NCBI RefSeq assembly: GCF_028280385.1
Contig: NZ_JANQLX010000015.1
Location: 1 to 64,000, forward strand
DNA length: 64,000 nucleotides
From: Allomuricauda sp.
Lineage (GTDB): Bacteria; Bacteroidota; Bacteroidia; Flavobacteriales; Flavobacteriaceae
Reading direction: 5' to 3'
Shown: positions 7,261-16,712 of the stretch, one piece after another
How the letters are laid out: every line of letters starts with the position of its first letter
How positions within the stretch are numbered: the first letter of the stretch is position 1
Notes under the pieces: model-generated
The model's input: the letters and a program-made list of their open reading frames with translations, nothing else
The model's database searches: none
What the model was told of the DNA's origin: nothing
Made by a program: the position numbers and the translations under genes

Positions 7261-8706
7261 TTACCCTACTGATCCTTCCAGACTGATTTCCAAAAGTTTT
7301 TGGGCTTCCACTGCAAACTCCATCGGAAGCTTGTTCAAGACCTCTTTACTAAATCCGTTCACTATCAGTGCAATTGCTTTTTCAGTATCGATACCTCTTT
7401 GGTTGCAATAGAAAATCTGGTCCTCCCCAATTTTGCTGGTAGTGGCCTCGTGTTCTATTTGTGCTGATTTGTTTTTTGCTTCTATATAGGGGAAAGTGTG
7501 TGCTCCACATTTATTGCCCATGAGCAGGGAATCGCATTGTGAAAAGTTCCTGGCATTTTCTGCCCTGCTGTTCACCTGCACCAATCCTCTGTAGCTGTTT
7601 TGTGATTGCCCTGCGGAAATTCCCTTGGAAATGATGGTACTTTTGGTGTTCTTTCCCAAATGGATCATCTTGGTCCCGGTGTCCGCTTGTTGAAAATTAT
7701 TGGTCACGGCGATGGAGTAAAACTCCCCAATTGAATTGTTGCCTTTCAGCACACAGGAAGGATATTTCCAGGTAACTGCCGAACCCGTTTCTACCTGGGT
7801 CCAGGAAATTTTGGCGTTTTCCTCGCAAATCCCCCTTTTGGTCACAAAGTTGAACACCCCGCCCTTACCTTCCTTATCGCCAGGAAACCAATTCTGGACG
7901 GTGGAATATTTGATCTCCGCATTGTCCAATGCAATAAGTTCCACCACTGCTGCGTGCAGTTGGTTTTCATCCCGTGATGGAGCGGTACAACCTTCCAAAT
8001 AACTTACATAACTCCCTTCGTCCGCTACTACCAAAGTTCTTTCGAACTGTCCTGTCCCGGCTTGGTTGATTCTAAAGTACGTGGACAGTTCCATGGGGCA
8101 TCGTACGCCTTTTGGGATATAGCAAAAAGATCCATCAGAAAACACGGCCGAGTTTAAAGCGGCATAAAAATTATCTTTTTGTGGCACCACGGTTCCAATA
8201 TATTTCTTCACCAAGTCTGGATGTTCTTGGATAGCTTCGGACATGGAGCAGAAAATAATCCCCTTTTCGGCCAAGGTCTTTTTGAAGGTAGTGGCCACGG
8301 AAACGGAATCCATAACTATATCTACGGCGACTCCTGCCAATTTCTTTTGTTCTTCCAAGGAAATTCCCAAACGTTTGAACGTATCCAACAACTCGGGATC
8401 TACCTCATCCAAACTGTTATACTTGGGTTTTTTATTGGGTGCAGAGTAATAGGAAATATCTTGGAAATTGGGCTTTTCGTATTGTACATTGGCCCATTCA
8501 GGTTCTTCCATTCCCTTCCAAATGCGAAATGCTTCCAGTCGCCATTCGGTCATCCATTCCGGCTCTTGCTTTTTCTGCGAAATGGCAATGACAATGTCCT
8601 CACTCAATCCTTTGGGAAAGGTATCGGACTCTATATCGGTGTAGAAACCATACTCATACTCCTTGGTTTCCAGTTCTTTTTTTAATTCTTCCTCTGTGTA
8701 AGCCAT
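7261..8706 (-). CDS. sufB: Fe-S cluster assembly protein SufB
   Basis: This scaffold subunit of SufBC2D is 481 residues from the ATG at 8706 (M-A-Y-T-E-E-E-L). A TTG 9 nt upstream is less likely. It carries the conserved stretches E-G-C-T-A-P (about 240), [13 protein letters not shown] (about 370) and [12 protein letters not shown] (about 425). The Cys of E-G-C-T-A-P and the C-D-S-L-L-M-G segment are the usual cluster-related residues. It is the second gene of the operon. Confidence 0.97.
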   Translation of the reverse strand: MAYTEEELKKELETKEYEYGFYTDIESDTFPKGLSEDIVIAISQKKQEPEWMTEWRLEAFRIWKGMEEPEWANVQYEKPNFQDISYYSAPNKKPKYNSLDEVDPELLDTFKRLGISLEEQKKLAGVAVDIVMDSVSVATTFKKTLAEKGIIFCSMSEAIQEHPDLVKKYIGTVVPQKDNFYAALNSAVFSDGSFCYIPKGVRCPMELSTYFRINQAGTGQFERTLVVADEGSYVSYLEGCTAPSRDENQLHAAVVELIALDNAEIKYSTVQNWFPGDKEGKGGVFNFVTKRGICEENAKISWTQVETGSAVTWKYPSCVLKGNNSIGEFYSIAVTNNFQQADTGTKMIHLGKNTKSTIISKGISAGQSQNSYRGLVQVNSRAENARNFSQCDSLLMGNKCGAHTFPYIEAKNKSAQIEHEATTSKIGEDQIFYCNQRGIDTEKAIALIVNGFSKEVLNKLPMEFAVEAQKLLEISLEGSVG

Positions 8707-8749
8707 AATTAACAATTAGTCAATGACCAATGGACGATCAACGATAGTA

Positions 8750-9079
8750 CTATAGGGAAAAGCTTTCTCCACATCCGCAAGTGCGCTGGGCGTTGGGATT
8801 GTTAAAGACAAAGCCCTTTCCATTTAAGCCGCCAGAATATTCCAAGGTGGTTCCAACGAGGTACAAAAAACTCTTTTTATCCACTATGATACGAACTGAA
8901 TTATCCTCAAAAACCTTGTCATTTTCCGCGGCGGACTTATCAAATTTCAACTCGTAGGACAATCCACTGCAACCTCCACTTTTTACCCCAACACGAACAA
9001 AATCGGTAGCAGCATCAAAACCCTCTTCCGTCATCAGGTTGACGACCTTTTGCTTAGCTGATTCTGAAACTTTTATCAT
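8750..9079 (-). CDS. HesB/IscA family A-type Fe-S carrier (SufA-like)
   Basis: This 109-residue protein has the three conserved cysteines of A-type carriers: C-S-G-L-S-Y (about 38) and the terminal C-G-C-G-E-S-F (about 102-104). Such proteins take Fe-S clusters from SufBCD and deliver them to apoproteins. It is the first gene of the SUF operon, 44 nt upstream of sufB, so the promoter upstream of it probably drives the whole unit. SufA, IscA and ErpA cannot be told apart from the sequence alone. Confidence 0.93.
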   Translation of the reverse strand: MIKVSESAKQKVVNLMTEEGFDAATDFVRVGVKSGGCSGLSYELKFDKSAAENDKVFEDNSVRIIVDKKSFLYLVGTTLEYSGGLNGKGFVFNNPNAQRTCGCGESFSL

Positions 9080-9108
9080 TCTTACTTGGATTTATTCTAA
9101 ATAGCTTA

Positions 9109-9116
9109 CAAATATA
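9109..9116 (-). promoter_or_regulatory. -7 element of the SUF operon promoter
   Basis: On the minus strand TATATTTG matches the Bacteroidota -7 consensus TAnnTTTG, about 30 nt upstream of the first SUF start codon. A clear -33 TTTG is not seen at the usual distance. Confidence 0.45.
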
Positions 9117-9197
9117 GGTCATTAGTGGGGTTTTACCTCATTTCCTAACATTATAATAACGAATGATCCAATAGGGGTTATCTATGGTGCTGGAAGA

Positions 9198-10538
9198 TCA
9201 TTTTATCTTGATGACCACAAGATCGGTCAATCCTTTGGATGACAGGCCAGGAAAGTCTTCACTGGCAGTTTCCCCAACCAGTACAAGGCCCCCCGTTGAA
9301 GTCTCAATGGCATCAAAGCCAAAATCTATTCCCGAGCCACCAAATGTCTGCTGGTATTCAATATTGCCTTCGGCGTTGGTCTTTATGATCCAGAGGTCAT
9401 TTTCACCTCCATTTTCATTCGTATCCCCATCTGTGCTTTTGGAGTTGCCTGCCAACACCAATCCCCCTTCGGAAGTAACATTGACACCATGTCCTGCATC
9501 AAATTCCAAGCCGCCGAAAGTCTTCTCCCATAGTAAATTCCCATTCTGATCCAACTTGATCAACCAGAGGTCAGATTCTCCTTTGTTTTCTGATATATCG
9601 GCATCCGTGCTAAAGGTATTTCCAGTTACCACGTATCCTCCATCAAGGGTCTTGGCAATATCATATCCTTTGTCAATTCCTGTTCCTCCAAACGATTTTT
9701 GCCATTGCATTTCTCCATTTCCGGCAACCTTTACTACCCAAAAATCATAGCTCCCTTTTGGGTCGGTCACATCAAAATCATCGCTTTCCGATGCTCCGGC
9801 CATCACAAAGCCACCATCATCTGCTTGCACAACCCCGTAGGAGCGATCGTTGTTGGTGCCTCCAAAATATCGGCGCCATTGCAGGTTCCCATTGGCATCC
9901 AGTTTGGTGCCCCAAAACTCTCCCACCCCATGGCGGGTTAGATAATTGCCCTTGCCTTCGTTGCCCGCTCCGCCGGAAGAGGTAACATCCAAAAAACCAG
10001 AAAAAAAGAAGCCTCCATCCGAAGTCTCCACCACATCATAGGAGTGATCATGGCCAGAAAACCCAAAGCTTTTCTCCCAAAGGATGTTGCCGGCATTGTC
10101 CAATCTGAGAATCCAGTTGTCATGAAATCCTTCATTGTTGCTTCCATCCCCATCATCGCTCATGGCATATCCCACTATGGCATAGCCCCCATCTGTGGTT
10201 TGAATCACAGATTGACCCCTATCATCTTTGCTTCCCCCATAGGTCTTGCTCCAGCGTAAGTTACCTTCTTCATCCAGTTTCAATAACCAATAGTCGTTAA
10301 CATTGGTGGTTTTCCCAACCAAATCTCCATCGAAACTGTTGGTAAATCCCAAAATGGCATAGCCCCCATCTGTGGTTTGAATCACTGATTGAGCCGTGTC
10401 CTCACCACTTCCCCCATAACTTTTTACCCAGTCCAGTGTGCCTTCAAACCTATTGGAGTCCGGTGGTGTCCCTGTTGGGTCATCATCAGCACATGATCCG
10501 GTCAGAATCAAGGCCAATATGGCCAAATACTTTTTCAT
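9198..10538 (-). CDS. Lipoprotein with repeated G-G-S/D-G-G-Y units, probable beta-propeller
   Basis: This 446-residue protein has an SPII signal peptide (lipobox L-T-G-S-C at 13-17, followed by Asp residues). The rest is built of about seven units of roughly 55 residues. Each unit carries W-x-K/R-x-x-G-G-S/T (strand), D-G-G-Y/F-x-x-x-G (turn) and S-x-D. This is a common Bacteroidota repeat in surface proteins and suggests a beta-propeller. No catalytic motif is seen. It lies 9 nt downstream of a second lipoprotein gene on the same strand, so the two are probably co-transcribed. Confidence 0.8.
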   Translation of the reverse strand: MKKYLAILALILTGSCADDDPTGTPPDSNRFEGTLDWVKSYGGSGEDTAQSVIQTTDGGYAILGFTNSFDGDLVGKTTNVNDYWLLKLDEEGNLRWSKTYGGSKDDRGQSVIQTTDGGYAIVGYAMSDDGDGSNNEGFHDNWILRLDNAGNILWEKSFGFSGHDHSYDVVETSDGGFFFSGFLDVTSSGGAGNEGKGNYLTRHGVGEFWGTKLDANGNLQWRRYFGGTNNDRSYGVVQADDGGFVMAGASESDDFDVTDPKGSYDFWVVKVAGNGEMQWQKSFGGTGIDKGYDIAKTLDGGYVVTGNTFSTDADISENKGESDLWLIKLDQNGNLLWEKTFGGLEFDAGHGVNVTSEGGLVLAGNSKSTDGDTNENGGENDLWIIKTNAEGNIEYQQTFGGSGIDFGFDAIETSTGGLVLVGETASEDFPGLSSKGLTDLVVIKIK

Positions 10539-10547
10539 AGCGTTGAA

Positions 10548-11810
10548 TCAATTGGATTTTTGGACCACAAAAAGTCCGTTGTTGGAATCGTTGATGATGA
10601 TCTTGCCACTTTCAAAATAGGGATATACGCTCCACACCCCATTAAACCCGGCCGTATTGTTCGCAGGGAAGGTATCGAAGAATGCCTTTTCAGTGATTAT
10701 GGCATTTTCAATATCCGATATGTCGAGTACCCGCATCCCAGCAGTATAATTTGCCAAATAGAACTCATCGCCCAAAACATATCCATTGTGGTCGATGGCT
10801 CCGGTGGGTCCAAGGTAAGTGGTATGCAAGACAGGATCATCAAGATCAGAAAAATCGAAAATCAATGTTCTTGAATTGAAACCAAAATCGGTTTCATCCA
10901 GTTCATCTCCCAAGATAAAATAGCGATGGTCCTCTGTAAACCAGCCTTGGTGTGTATACCCTATATTGGTGTATCCCAAAGTGGCAATTTCAGTTGGATT
11001 GTCCTTGTCTGTAAAGTCTGCAATGGCAATCTGGTTTTCGTTGGCTCCAACAAATATTTCCCGCCCAGTATACTGGGTATCCGGACCTTGATAGGTTACC
11101 ACTTGCGCGTCATGGGTATATCCATTGGCACCGTAACCCCCAACACCAATTGGACTTGTTGGGTCTTGGATATTGATAAAGTGCACCCCGCCATTGAAAG
11201 CATCATTTCGCGCCGTGCCCACAGGATATGCAAATCCCATTTCTTCGTTGATCACAATGTTATGGGCATTGCCAATTCCTGTGTATCTCGCATCCGCTTC
11301 AAAAACCTGCGGTGGATTTTGAACATTTCTCAAGCGGGTCAAATCGAACACCTGCATGCCATGGCCCGGCGCCTCGGAGACAATAAAGACATGGTTTCCG
11401 TATACTTTTAAGTCCCTCCAAGTACTGGCAGATGTGGCTGTGGGCAATTTTCCCAAATAGGTAGGGTCATCTTCATCGGTAATATCCACAAAAGCGGTAC
11501 CATTATCCAATCCCACCAAGGCATATTCCCTATTGTTGGCGGTATCGGTCCAGCCCCAAATATCATTTCCGGCAGCTCCTGCAAAAGCACTTATCTCCAT
11601 TTGGAACAACAAATCGTAACCATCACAAGGAAATATGCTTGCCATGCCGCTCGCACATGGCGTTGCGCTACGGACAACTTCACCCGTTCCTATATTGGAG
11701 GAATTTCCGCCATTGTTCCCATTGTCGTCCGGAGGGGTATCGTTTCCACCATCGCTGGAGCAGCCTAAAAAGATAAAAGCCAATACGATGGCAATTTGAG
11801 GTCTTACCAT
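10548..11810 (-). CDS. Choice-of-anchor B family lipoprotein
   Basis: This 420-residue lipoprotein (lipobox F-L-G-C at about 14-17, then a Gly/Asn/Asp-rich linker) has LVIvd-type repeats such as F-V-D-I-T-D, V-F-D-L-T and I-F-D-F-S-D. It resembles the choice-of-anchor B family, in which the same domain is anchored either as a lipoprotein or by a C-terminal sorting domain. Here the anchor is the lipid. Four cysteines follow the lipobox region, of which C-x-S-G-M and F-P-C-D-G may form a disulfide. Function is unknown; it pairs with the downstream repeat lipoprotein. Confidence 0.8.
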   Translation of the reverse strand: MVRPQIAIVLAFIFLGCSSDGGNDTPPDDNGNNGGNSSNIGTGEVVRSATPCASGMASIFPCDGYDLLFQMEISAFAGAAGNDIWGWTDTANNREYALVGLDNGTAFVDITDEDDPTYLGKLPTATSASTWRDLKVYGNHVFIVSEAPGHGMQVFDLTRLRNVQNPPQVFEADARYTGIGNAHNIVINEEMGFAYPVGTARNDAFNGGVHFINIQDPTSPIGVGGYGANGYTHDAQVVTYQGPDTQYTGREIFVGANENQIAIADFTDKDNPTEIATLGYTNIGYTHQGWFTEDHRYFILGDELDETDFGFNSRTLIFDFSDLDDPVLHTTYLGPTGAIDHNGYVLGDEFYLANYTAGMRVLDISDIENAIITEKAFFDTFPANNTAGFNGVWSVYPYFESGKIIINDSNNGLFVVQKSN

Positions 11811-11863
11811 TTCAAAGCAATTTTAAGTTTAAATTAAAGATACCATTTTATAATTATCCTATT

Positions 11864-11871
11864 TACTTTTG
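11864..11871 (+). promoter_or_regulatory. -7 element directly upstream of thiL
   Basis: TACTTTTG matches TAnnTTTG and ends 4 nt before the thiL ATG. A start of transcription at the normal distance would make the mRNA leaderless or nearly so. No convincing -33 element is seen. Confidence 0.4.
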
Positions 11872-11875
11872 CCAA

Positions 11876-12922
11876 ATGTTAGAAGACAAAAATCCGGCAC
11901 GGACATCATTGGAAAATTTAGGTGAGTTTGGGTTGATAAAACATCTTACCCAGCACTTTGAATTGGCTCAACCCTCATCAATCAAAGGTATTGGGGACGA
12001 TGCCGCCATTTTGGATTTTAAGGATAAAAAAACGGTAGTCTCCACAGATTTGTTGGTGGAAGGCGTTCATTTTGACCTTAGCTATATGCCCTTGAAACAT
12101 TTGGGCTATAAGTCGGTCATTGTAAATCTATCCGATATCTATGCCATGAATGCCCAAGCCACCCAAATAACAGTTTCCCTGGCAGTGTCCAACCGTTTTC
12201 CGTTGGAAGCATTGGAAGAGTTTTATGCCGGTGTGGCCCAAGCTTGCAAAATGTACAAGGTTGACCTGATTGGCGGGGACACCACTTCTTCCACCAAGGG
12301 AATGTTGATCAGCGTTACCGCCCTTGGGGTAGTAGATGAAAAGGATATAAGTTATCGTACCGGCGCCAAGCCCAACGACCTGTTGGTAGTGACCGGCGAC
12401 TTGGGAGGCGCCTATCTTGGCCTGCAAGTTTTGGAACGGGAAAAGGAAGTGTTCAAAGTAAACCCCAATAGCCAGCCCGATCTGGAACCCTATTCGTACA
12501 TAGTAGAGCGACAATTAAAGCCGGAGGCGAGAAAAGACATTGTGGAGTTACTACAGAAGTTGGAAGTGCGGCCAACTGCCATGATCGACATTAGCGATGG
12601 TCTATCTTCTGAAATATTACATCTCTGCGACCAAAGTCAAGTGGGCTGCAACCTTTTTGAGGATAAAATTCCCTTGGATCCCACTGTGATCTCAACAGCA
12701 GAGGAGTTTAACATGGACAGCACCATGATCGCCCTAGGAGGCGGCGAGGAATATGAATTACTATTTACCATTGATCAGGCGGATTTTCCAAAGATCAAGG
12801 GCAACCCGAATTTAACGGTGATCGGACATATGACGTCCAAAGGGGAAGGTGCCCATTTGGTTACCCGGGCCAACACCAAGATTGAACTTACGGCTCAGGG
12901 TTGGAATTCATTTGGGGAATAA
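11876..12922 (+). CDS. thiL: Thiamine-monophosphate kinase
   Basis: ThiL phosphorylates thiamine monophosphate to thiamine diphosphate. The 348-residue protein has the family features: G-I-G-D-D-A-A (about 41-47), S-T-D-L-L-V-E-G-V-H-F (about 59-69), the N-L-S-D-I-Y-A-M segment and G-G-D-T-T (about 136-140), which line the ATP/Mg site. It is monocistronic here, without other thi genes nearby, and has no TPP riboswitch. Confidence 0.95.
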   Translation: MLEDKNPARTSLENLGEFGLIKHLTQHFELAQPSSIKGIGDDAAILDFKDKKTVVSTDLLVEGVHFDLSYMPLKHLGYKSVIVNLSDIYAMNAQATQITVSLAVSNRFPLEALEEFYAGVAQACKMYKVDLIGGDTTSSTKGMLISVTALGVVDEKDISYRTGAKPNDLLVVTGDLGGAYLGLQVLEREKEVFKVNPNSQPDLEPYSYIVERQLKPEARKDIVELLQKLEVRPTAMIDISDGLSSEILHLCDQSQVGCNLFEDKIPLDPTVISTAEEFNMDSTMIALGGGEEYELLFTIDQADFPKIKGNPNLTVIGHMTSKGEGAHLVTRANTKIELTAQGWNSFGE

Positions 12923-13044
12923 AAAATCCCGAAAACCAAGGGCAAATCTCATTAAACGGTCTTGGGGCACTTGACTGAATGGAACGAGCTGCTTACTCAA
13001 TCTCCGGGATAACCGGTGAAGACTGTATAAAAGTGAAGTGCAGA

Positions 13045-13299
13045 CTAAGCTACGTGCTGAACCTGTCTACCTCTTCTTTTGCGGTACATGTCCGCCAACG
13101 TACTGTTGATATCCTGCATCTCTGGGGTAAGAACAGAAAGTTGTCCGCTTGCATCGGTAGTTACCTCTTTGCCGCAATGCAGACATTTGTATTCCTTAAT
13201 ATGTTCCGTTACTTTCTTTGACACTACATAGTGGTGTCCGAAAAGATTGCAGAAGAAAGAAGAGAATTTGTTGCCATGGTGGTGAGTGGGAGTCTTCAT
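13045..13299 (-). CDS. Small His/Cys-containing protein of unknown function
   Basis: This 84-residue protein starts with a His-rich stretch (T-H-H-H-G) and has C-N-L-F-G-H-H-Y (about 17-24) and C-L-H-C-G (about 39-43). Together these could form a small zinc site. The C-terminus is basic (R-K-R-R-G-R). The pattern recalls DUF1660-like small proteins, but I cannot assign a function. It stands alone between thiL and brnQ. Confidence 0.65.
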   Translation of the reverse strand: MKTPTHHHGNKFSSFFCNLFGHHYVVSKKVTEHIKEYKCLHCGKEVTTDASGQLSVLTPEMQDINSTLADMYRKRRGRQVQHVA

Positions 13300-13464
13300 A
13301 AGTTGGTGTTGTTTGGGGAGAGCATCGTTCGATTTGGGGATCGGTAAATGCCGAAAAACTTTGTTGTAATTTTATTTTATAAGGTCAAAATTATATTGGA
13401 CATTTAATTTAGCAACGGCTGTTGATAACTTTTTATTTTGCTGCGCAACTTGAAATTGTCTTTT

Positions 13465-13515
13465 TTCGATGAAATGCACAGCTTTCGATAAAATGTGATA
13501 TTCAACCGATGAATC
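13465..13515. promoter_or_regulatory. Three phased CGATRAAAT-type repeats upstream of brnQ
   Basis: TTCGATGAAATG (13465-13476) and TTCGATAAAATG (13484-13495) differ at one base and lie 19 bp apart. A weaker third copy, ACCGATGAATC, follows at 13505-13515. The spacing of about two helical turns is typical of an operator. The regulator is unknown. Confidence 0.4.
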
Positions 13516-13570
13516 ACTAGTTCGAAATATACTATTTTGATTTATTTTAACAAAAAATTATTAACACTTT

Positions 13571-14845
13571 ATGAACAAAAAAACGGTTGCGGTCACCGCC
13601 TTCGCACTTTTCTCTCTATTCTTTGGTGCGGGCAACCTTATTTTACCTCCGCTGCTCGGATTTAAATCTGGAAATCTATGGTGGTTGGTAGCCTTGGGAT
13701 TTACACTTTCCGCAGTGCTGATTCCCATTTTGGGCATTCTGGCCCATGCCAAGATCCAAGGCACCATGTTCGATTTTGCAAAAAAAGTATCCCCAGCATT
13801 TAGCTTGGTCTATTGTTATATTGTTTATGCCATTTCCATAGCGCTTCCATCCCCGAGAACTGCTTCCGTTACACACGAAATGGCCATTCAGCCCAATTGG
13901 GATTCGTCTTCTTTGGTGACCAGCATTATCTATTTTGCCTTGGTCTATGTTTTTGTGGTAAACCGTTCCAAGATCCTAGACGTGGTAGGGAAATTTCTAA
14001 CTCCGGGAATTTTGATCGTGTTGGTTTTGATCATAGGGGTAGCCGTGTTTTCATTGGACTTTAATTTTGGTGATTCCCTTTTTAAAAATTCCTTTACCGC
14101 TGGGGTTTTGGAAGGCTACCAAACTTTTGATGCCATTGGTGCTGTTGTGGTTGGCGGGGTCATTATCATATCCATTAATCTAAAGGATAAAAAAGCAAGC
14201 TATGCAGCTAAAAAGGAGCTCATTGCCAAAGCGGGCTGGTTCGCAGGCTTGGGATTGTTTCTAATTTATGCCGGCTTGATCCTGACGGGGTCTTTGTTCG
14301 GTGATGCGTTTGATCCAGAGATCAACCGTACTTCCCTACTTAGTGGAATCAGTCAAAAAACATGGGGCAACACTGCGTCACTATTGTTGAGTATTTTGGT
14401 GAGCCTTGCCTGTTTTACAACGGCTGTGGGAATTGTTACGGGCACCGCTGATTTTATTCGGGGCAGGTTTAACAATTCCCGGCAAGCATATATGTTTACC
14501 GCTATTGTTGGCTGTGTTATGGGTGTGCTCATGGGCCAGTTTAACGTGGGCTATATCATTGCTGTGGCCCTCCCGGCACTCATGTTCATTTACCCTATTA
14601 CCATAGTATTGATATTGCTGAATGTACTCCCGGAAAAGTGGGCTTCCCCCACCGTCTTTAGATGGGTGGTGGTTGTTACCATCCTATTTAGCATTCCGGA
14701 CTTTTTGGGAAGTATTGGTTGGGGCGAATCTATTTCAGGAATTACCCAATGGATTCCTCTAAGTCAAGCCCATATGGGTTGGGTGCTACCTGCTTTGGTG
14801 GTTTTTGCCATAGCCAACCTAACACTGAAAGCTAGCAGGGCCTAA
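13571..14845 (+). CDS. brnQ: Branched-chain amino acid:cation symporter BrnQ
   Basis: This 424-residue inner-membrane protein has about 12 hydrophobic segments. The N-terminal F-F-G-A-G-N-L-I-L-P-P segment (about 17-27) is diagnostic of the LIVCS family, which imports Leu, Ile and Val with Na+ or H+. It stands alone; upstream are three phased short repeats that may be an operator. The ATG at 13571 gives M-N-K-K-T, a usual start. Confidence 0.93.
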   Translation: MNKKTVAVTAFALFSLFFGAGNLILPPLLGFKSGNLWWLVALGFTLSAVLIPILGILAHAKIQGTMFDFAKKVSPAFSLVYCYIVYAISIALPSPRTASVTHEMAIQPNWDSSSLVTSIIYFALVYVFVVNRSKILDVVGKFLTPGILIVLVLIIGVAVFSLDFNFGDSLFKNSFTAGVLEGYQTFDAIGAVVVGGVIIISINLKDKKASYAAKKELIAKAGWFAGLGLFLIYAGLILTGSLFGDAFDPEINRTSLLSGISQKTWGNTASLLLSILVSLACFTTAVGIVTGTADFIRGRFNNSRQAYMFTAIVGCVMGVLMGQFNVGYIIAVALPALMFIYPITIVLILLNVLPEKWASPTVFRWVVVVTILFSIPDFLGSIGWGESISGITQWIPLSQAHMGWVLPALVVFAIANLTLKASRA

Positions 14846-14906
14846 ACCAATAAAACGACCTGTTGGTACTTCCCTGTCAATGCCGAGTGAGGAGCAACCA
14901 CTATAT

Positions 14907-15568
14907 CTATTTGGACATCTCTACATAAAGTGTTTCCCGATTTCTATTCTCTAAATCCATCACTGATAAAACTTCAGACTCTGATTGCCCGAAGGATTGC
15001 TTGGATATTTTTCGAAACCCAACTTCTTCACAACAAAGTTTTAGGGTTTCAAAATCATAAAACCATCTATGGTTGAAAAAATGTTTGGTGCCCAATAAAT
15101 TTAAAACGCCACCGGCCGAACGTACCATCCAAAATTTTTGTTTGCCGCTTTTCCCCAATGGTTCATATTTTTCCAAATAAGGCGCAAAAAAACTATGGTC
15201 CTTCTGAACATATTTTGTGGCCAAAAGTTCCAAGTCGGGAACAGTTATCCTTAATATTCCTCCTGGTTTCAGAACCCTTAGGCATTCTTCCAAAAAAACT
15301 TCACTTTGGTAATGTTCAAGTGCTCCAATGTATGTTCCGAATACAAATAGTCAAATGTGTTTCCCTTAAAAGGCATTTTTTTATAGACATTTAAGTATAT
15401 ATCGGCTGCAGGATTGAACTTATCGGCATTCAACCAGCCAACCACATGGTTTGATCCGCATCCAATATGCAATCTGGGACTCTTATTGGATTTAAGATGC
15501 TGTTTGATCTTTTGGTTCCGGACCAATACCCGAAATCTCATAAGTTCCGAGGGTAATTTGAATCTCAT
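14907..15568 (-). pseudogene. Class I SAM methyltransferase, broken by a -1 frameshift in an A7 run
   Basis: Two minus-strand frames together give one methyltransferase of about 220 residues. The 5' frame (15568-15278) holds the SAM-binding motif L-H-I-G-C-G-S and ends soon after S-E-H-T-L-E-H-L. The 3' frame (from about 15293 to 14907) continues exactly with L-E-E-C-L-R-V-L-K-P-G-G. They join at A7 on the plus strand (15292-15298); one more A would restore K-V-K-F-F-L-E-E-C. This could be a true pseudogene, a phase-variable or slippage-prone gene, or a sequencing error. A perfect 7-1-7 palindrome lies 33 nt upstream. The substrate is unknown; the family often acts in glycan or lipid pathways. 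Confidence 0.85.
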
Positions 15569-15600
15569 CAATTACTATTTAAGCTTCAACTTGATTTTTG

Positions 15601-15615
15601 TAAACTCCGAGTTTA
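15601..15615. promoter_or_regulatory. Perfect palindrome TAAACTC-C-GAGTTTA
   Basis: A perfect 7-1-7 inverted repeat lies 33 nt upstream of the frameshifted methyltransferase. It could be an operator or the remains of a hairpin; no T-run follows on either strand. Confidence 0.3.
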
Positions 15616-15726
15616 AGGTTTACACAAGTCTTGCAAGCCCTGAAATTGATGAATACTGCTTTTGAATTGATGTATGCCCGAACAGCATATTTAAATACCA
15701 AACCAGTTGATGGCAACCGATATCTT

Positions 15727-16434
15727 TTAAAGCCTCCTTTTGTTCTCCACGGTAATTTTGGATCCTTCGGCCAACATGACGGATTTAGGCAGCTCCTGGT
15801 TCAAAAAACCAAAGTCATTTCCATACAATTGACCAAAATCTACCCGGATTTGGCTATCCAACACTGGATACACTTTCCATTTAGGATGGGTTACCTCATA
15901 CTCAAAAGTGGTGAGGTCATCTTTTTTGGTATATCCCCAATAGTGTTCTGTAATAAATTCTTCTTCCGATCCTTCAACAATTGTTGAAGGTTCCAATTCG
16001 GCCGTCACGGCAAACCGGTGTTCCTTTCCATTTTTGGACCATGCGTATTCCACCAATCTGCCGTTTGAGTGTTCAGCCCATTGATGGGACATGTCAAAAG
16101 TTTCGTAATGCTCCTTGTAAATGGTGTTGGCCACCCAGGACAAGGCTGGTTTTGGCACGATTTCTTTAACAAAAACCACTCCTCGTTTCCATGTTGGTCC
16201 GTCTTTAAATCGCACATAGAAACGAAGATTCACTTCTTCAAAATTCCTATGAAATGGGATTGGGATCCCCAATAGTTTGGTATTCAGAAACATAAATCCG
16301 ACCAAGGAAACATAGCAGGTTCCATTCCACAGATCCAGTTCGGTTTTGGCCGGTACATATTTCTTCAGAACAACCCGGTCCACCGCATAATTGGCAATGG
16401 CCAACTTTCTCCACTCCGCAATTAAGAAACTCAT
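15727..16434 (-). CDS. DUF2071 family protein (YqjF-like)
   Basis: This 235-residue soluble protein is recognised as DUF2071 from its overall sequence. Features are the V-P-A-K-T-E-L-D-L-W-N-G segment (about 28-39), F-E-E-V-N-L-R-F-Y-V-R (about 66-76) and the H-Y-W-G-Y-T segment (about 165-170). The function of the family is unknown. There are no signal peptide or membrane segments. It stands between a short membrane protein and the broken methyltransferase, all on the minus strand with gaps, so an operon is not certain. Confidence 0.85.
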   Translation of the reverse strand: MSFLIAEWRKLAIANYAVDRVVLKKYVPAKTELDLWNGTCYVSLVGFMFLNTKLLGIPIPFHRNFEEVNLRFYVRFKDGPTWKRGVVFVKEIVPKPALSWVANTIYKEHYETFDMSHQWAEHSNGRLVEYAWSKNGKEHRFAVTAELEPSTIVEGSEEEFITEHYWGYTKKDDLTTFEYEVTHPKWKVYPVLDSQIRVDFGQLYGNDFGFLNQELPKSVMLAEGSKITVENKRRL

Positions 16435-16482
16435 ATCATCACGCTATTTTCCATCCGAAAATCCCTGGCAGGGATTCCTTCC

Positions 16483-16608
16483 CTATTCACCCTGTTTCTT
16501 TTTACTATAATAATAAATGGTATAGGCAAGAACCACGAGGACCACAAATGGAATGTACGATCCAATGACCACCCCAATTTCATACCATTGGTCCGGGGCC
16601 TCTTCCAT
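16483..16608 (-). CDS. Single-span small membrane protein
   Basis: With the ATG at 16608 (preceded by GAGAAG) the product is 41 residues: a short acidic head, one membrane helix (about 12-34) and a lysine-rich tail, predicted N-out, C-in. The frame stays open to 16695, with a possible ATG at 16653 after AAGGA, so the start is uncertain. It lies 18 nt or more downstream of the pepP-like gene and may be co-transcribed with it. No function is assigned. Confidence 0.5.
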   Translation of the reverse strand: MEEAPDQWYEIGVVIGSYIPFVVLVVLAYTIYYYSKKKQGE

Positions 16609-16712
16609 TTTCTTCTCTATGTCTATTTGAAATAAGCTCAAAAGTGGCATGTATCCTTGTATCTGAATTGTCACGCTGGGCAGCGAAGAGTCCAACTATA
16701 TTTGCGGTTGGT

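Noticed and set aside
11876-12922. TPP riboswitch for thiL
   Set aside because: The -7 element lies 4 nt before the ATG and leaves no room for a leader RNA.
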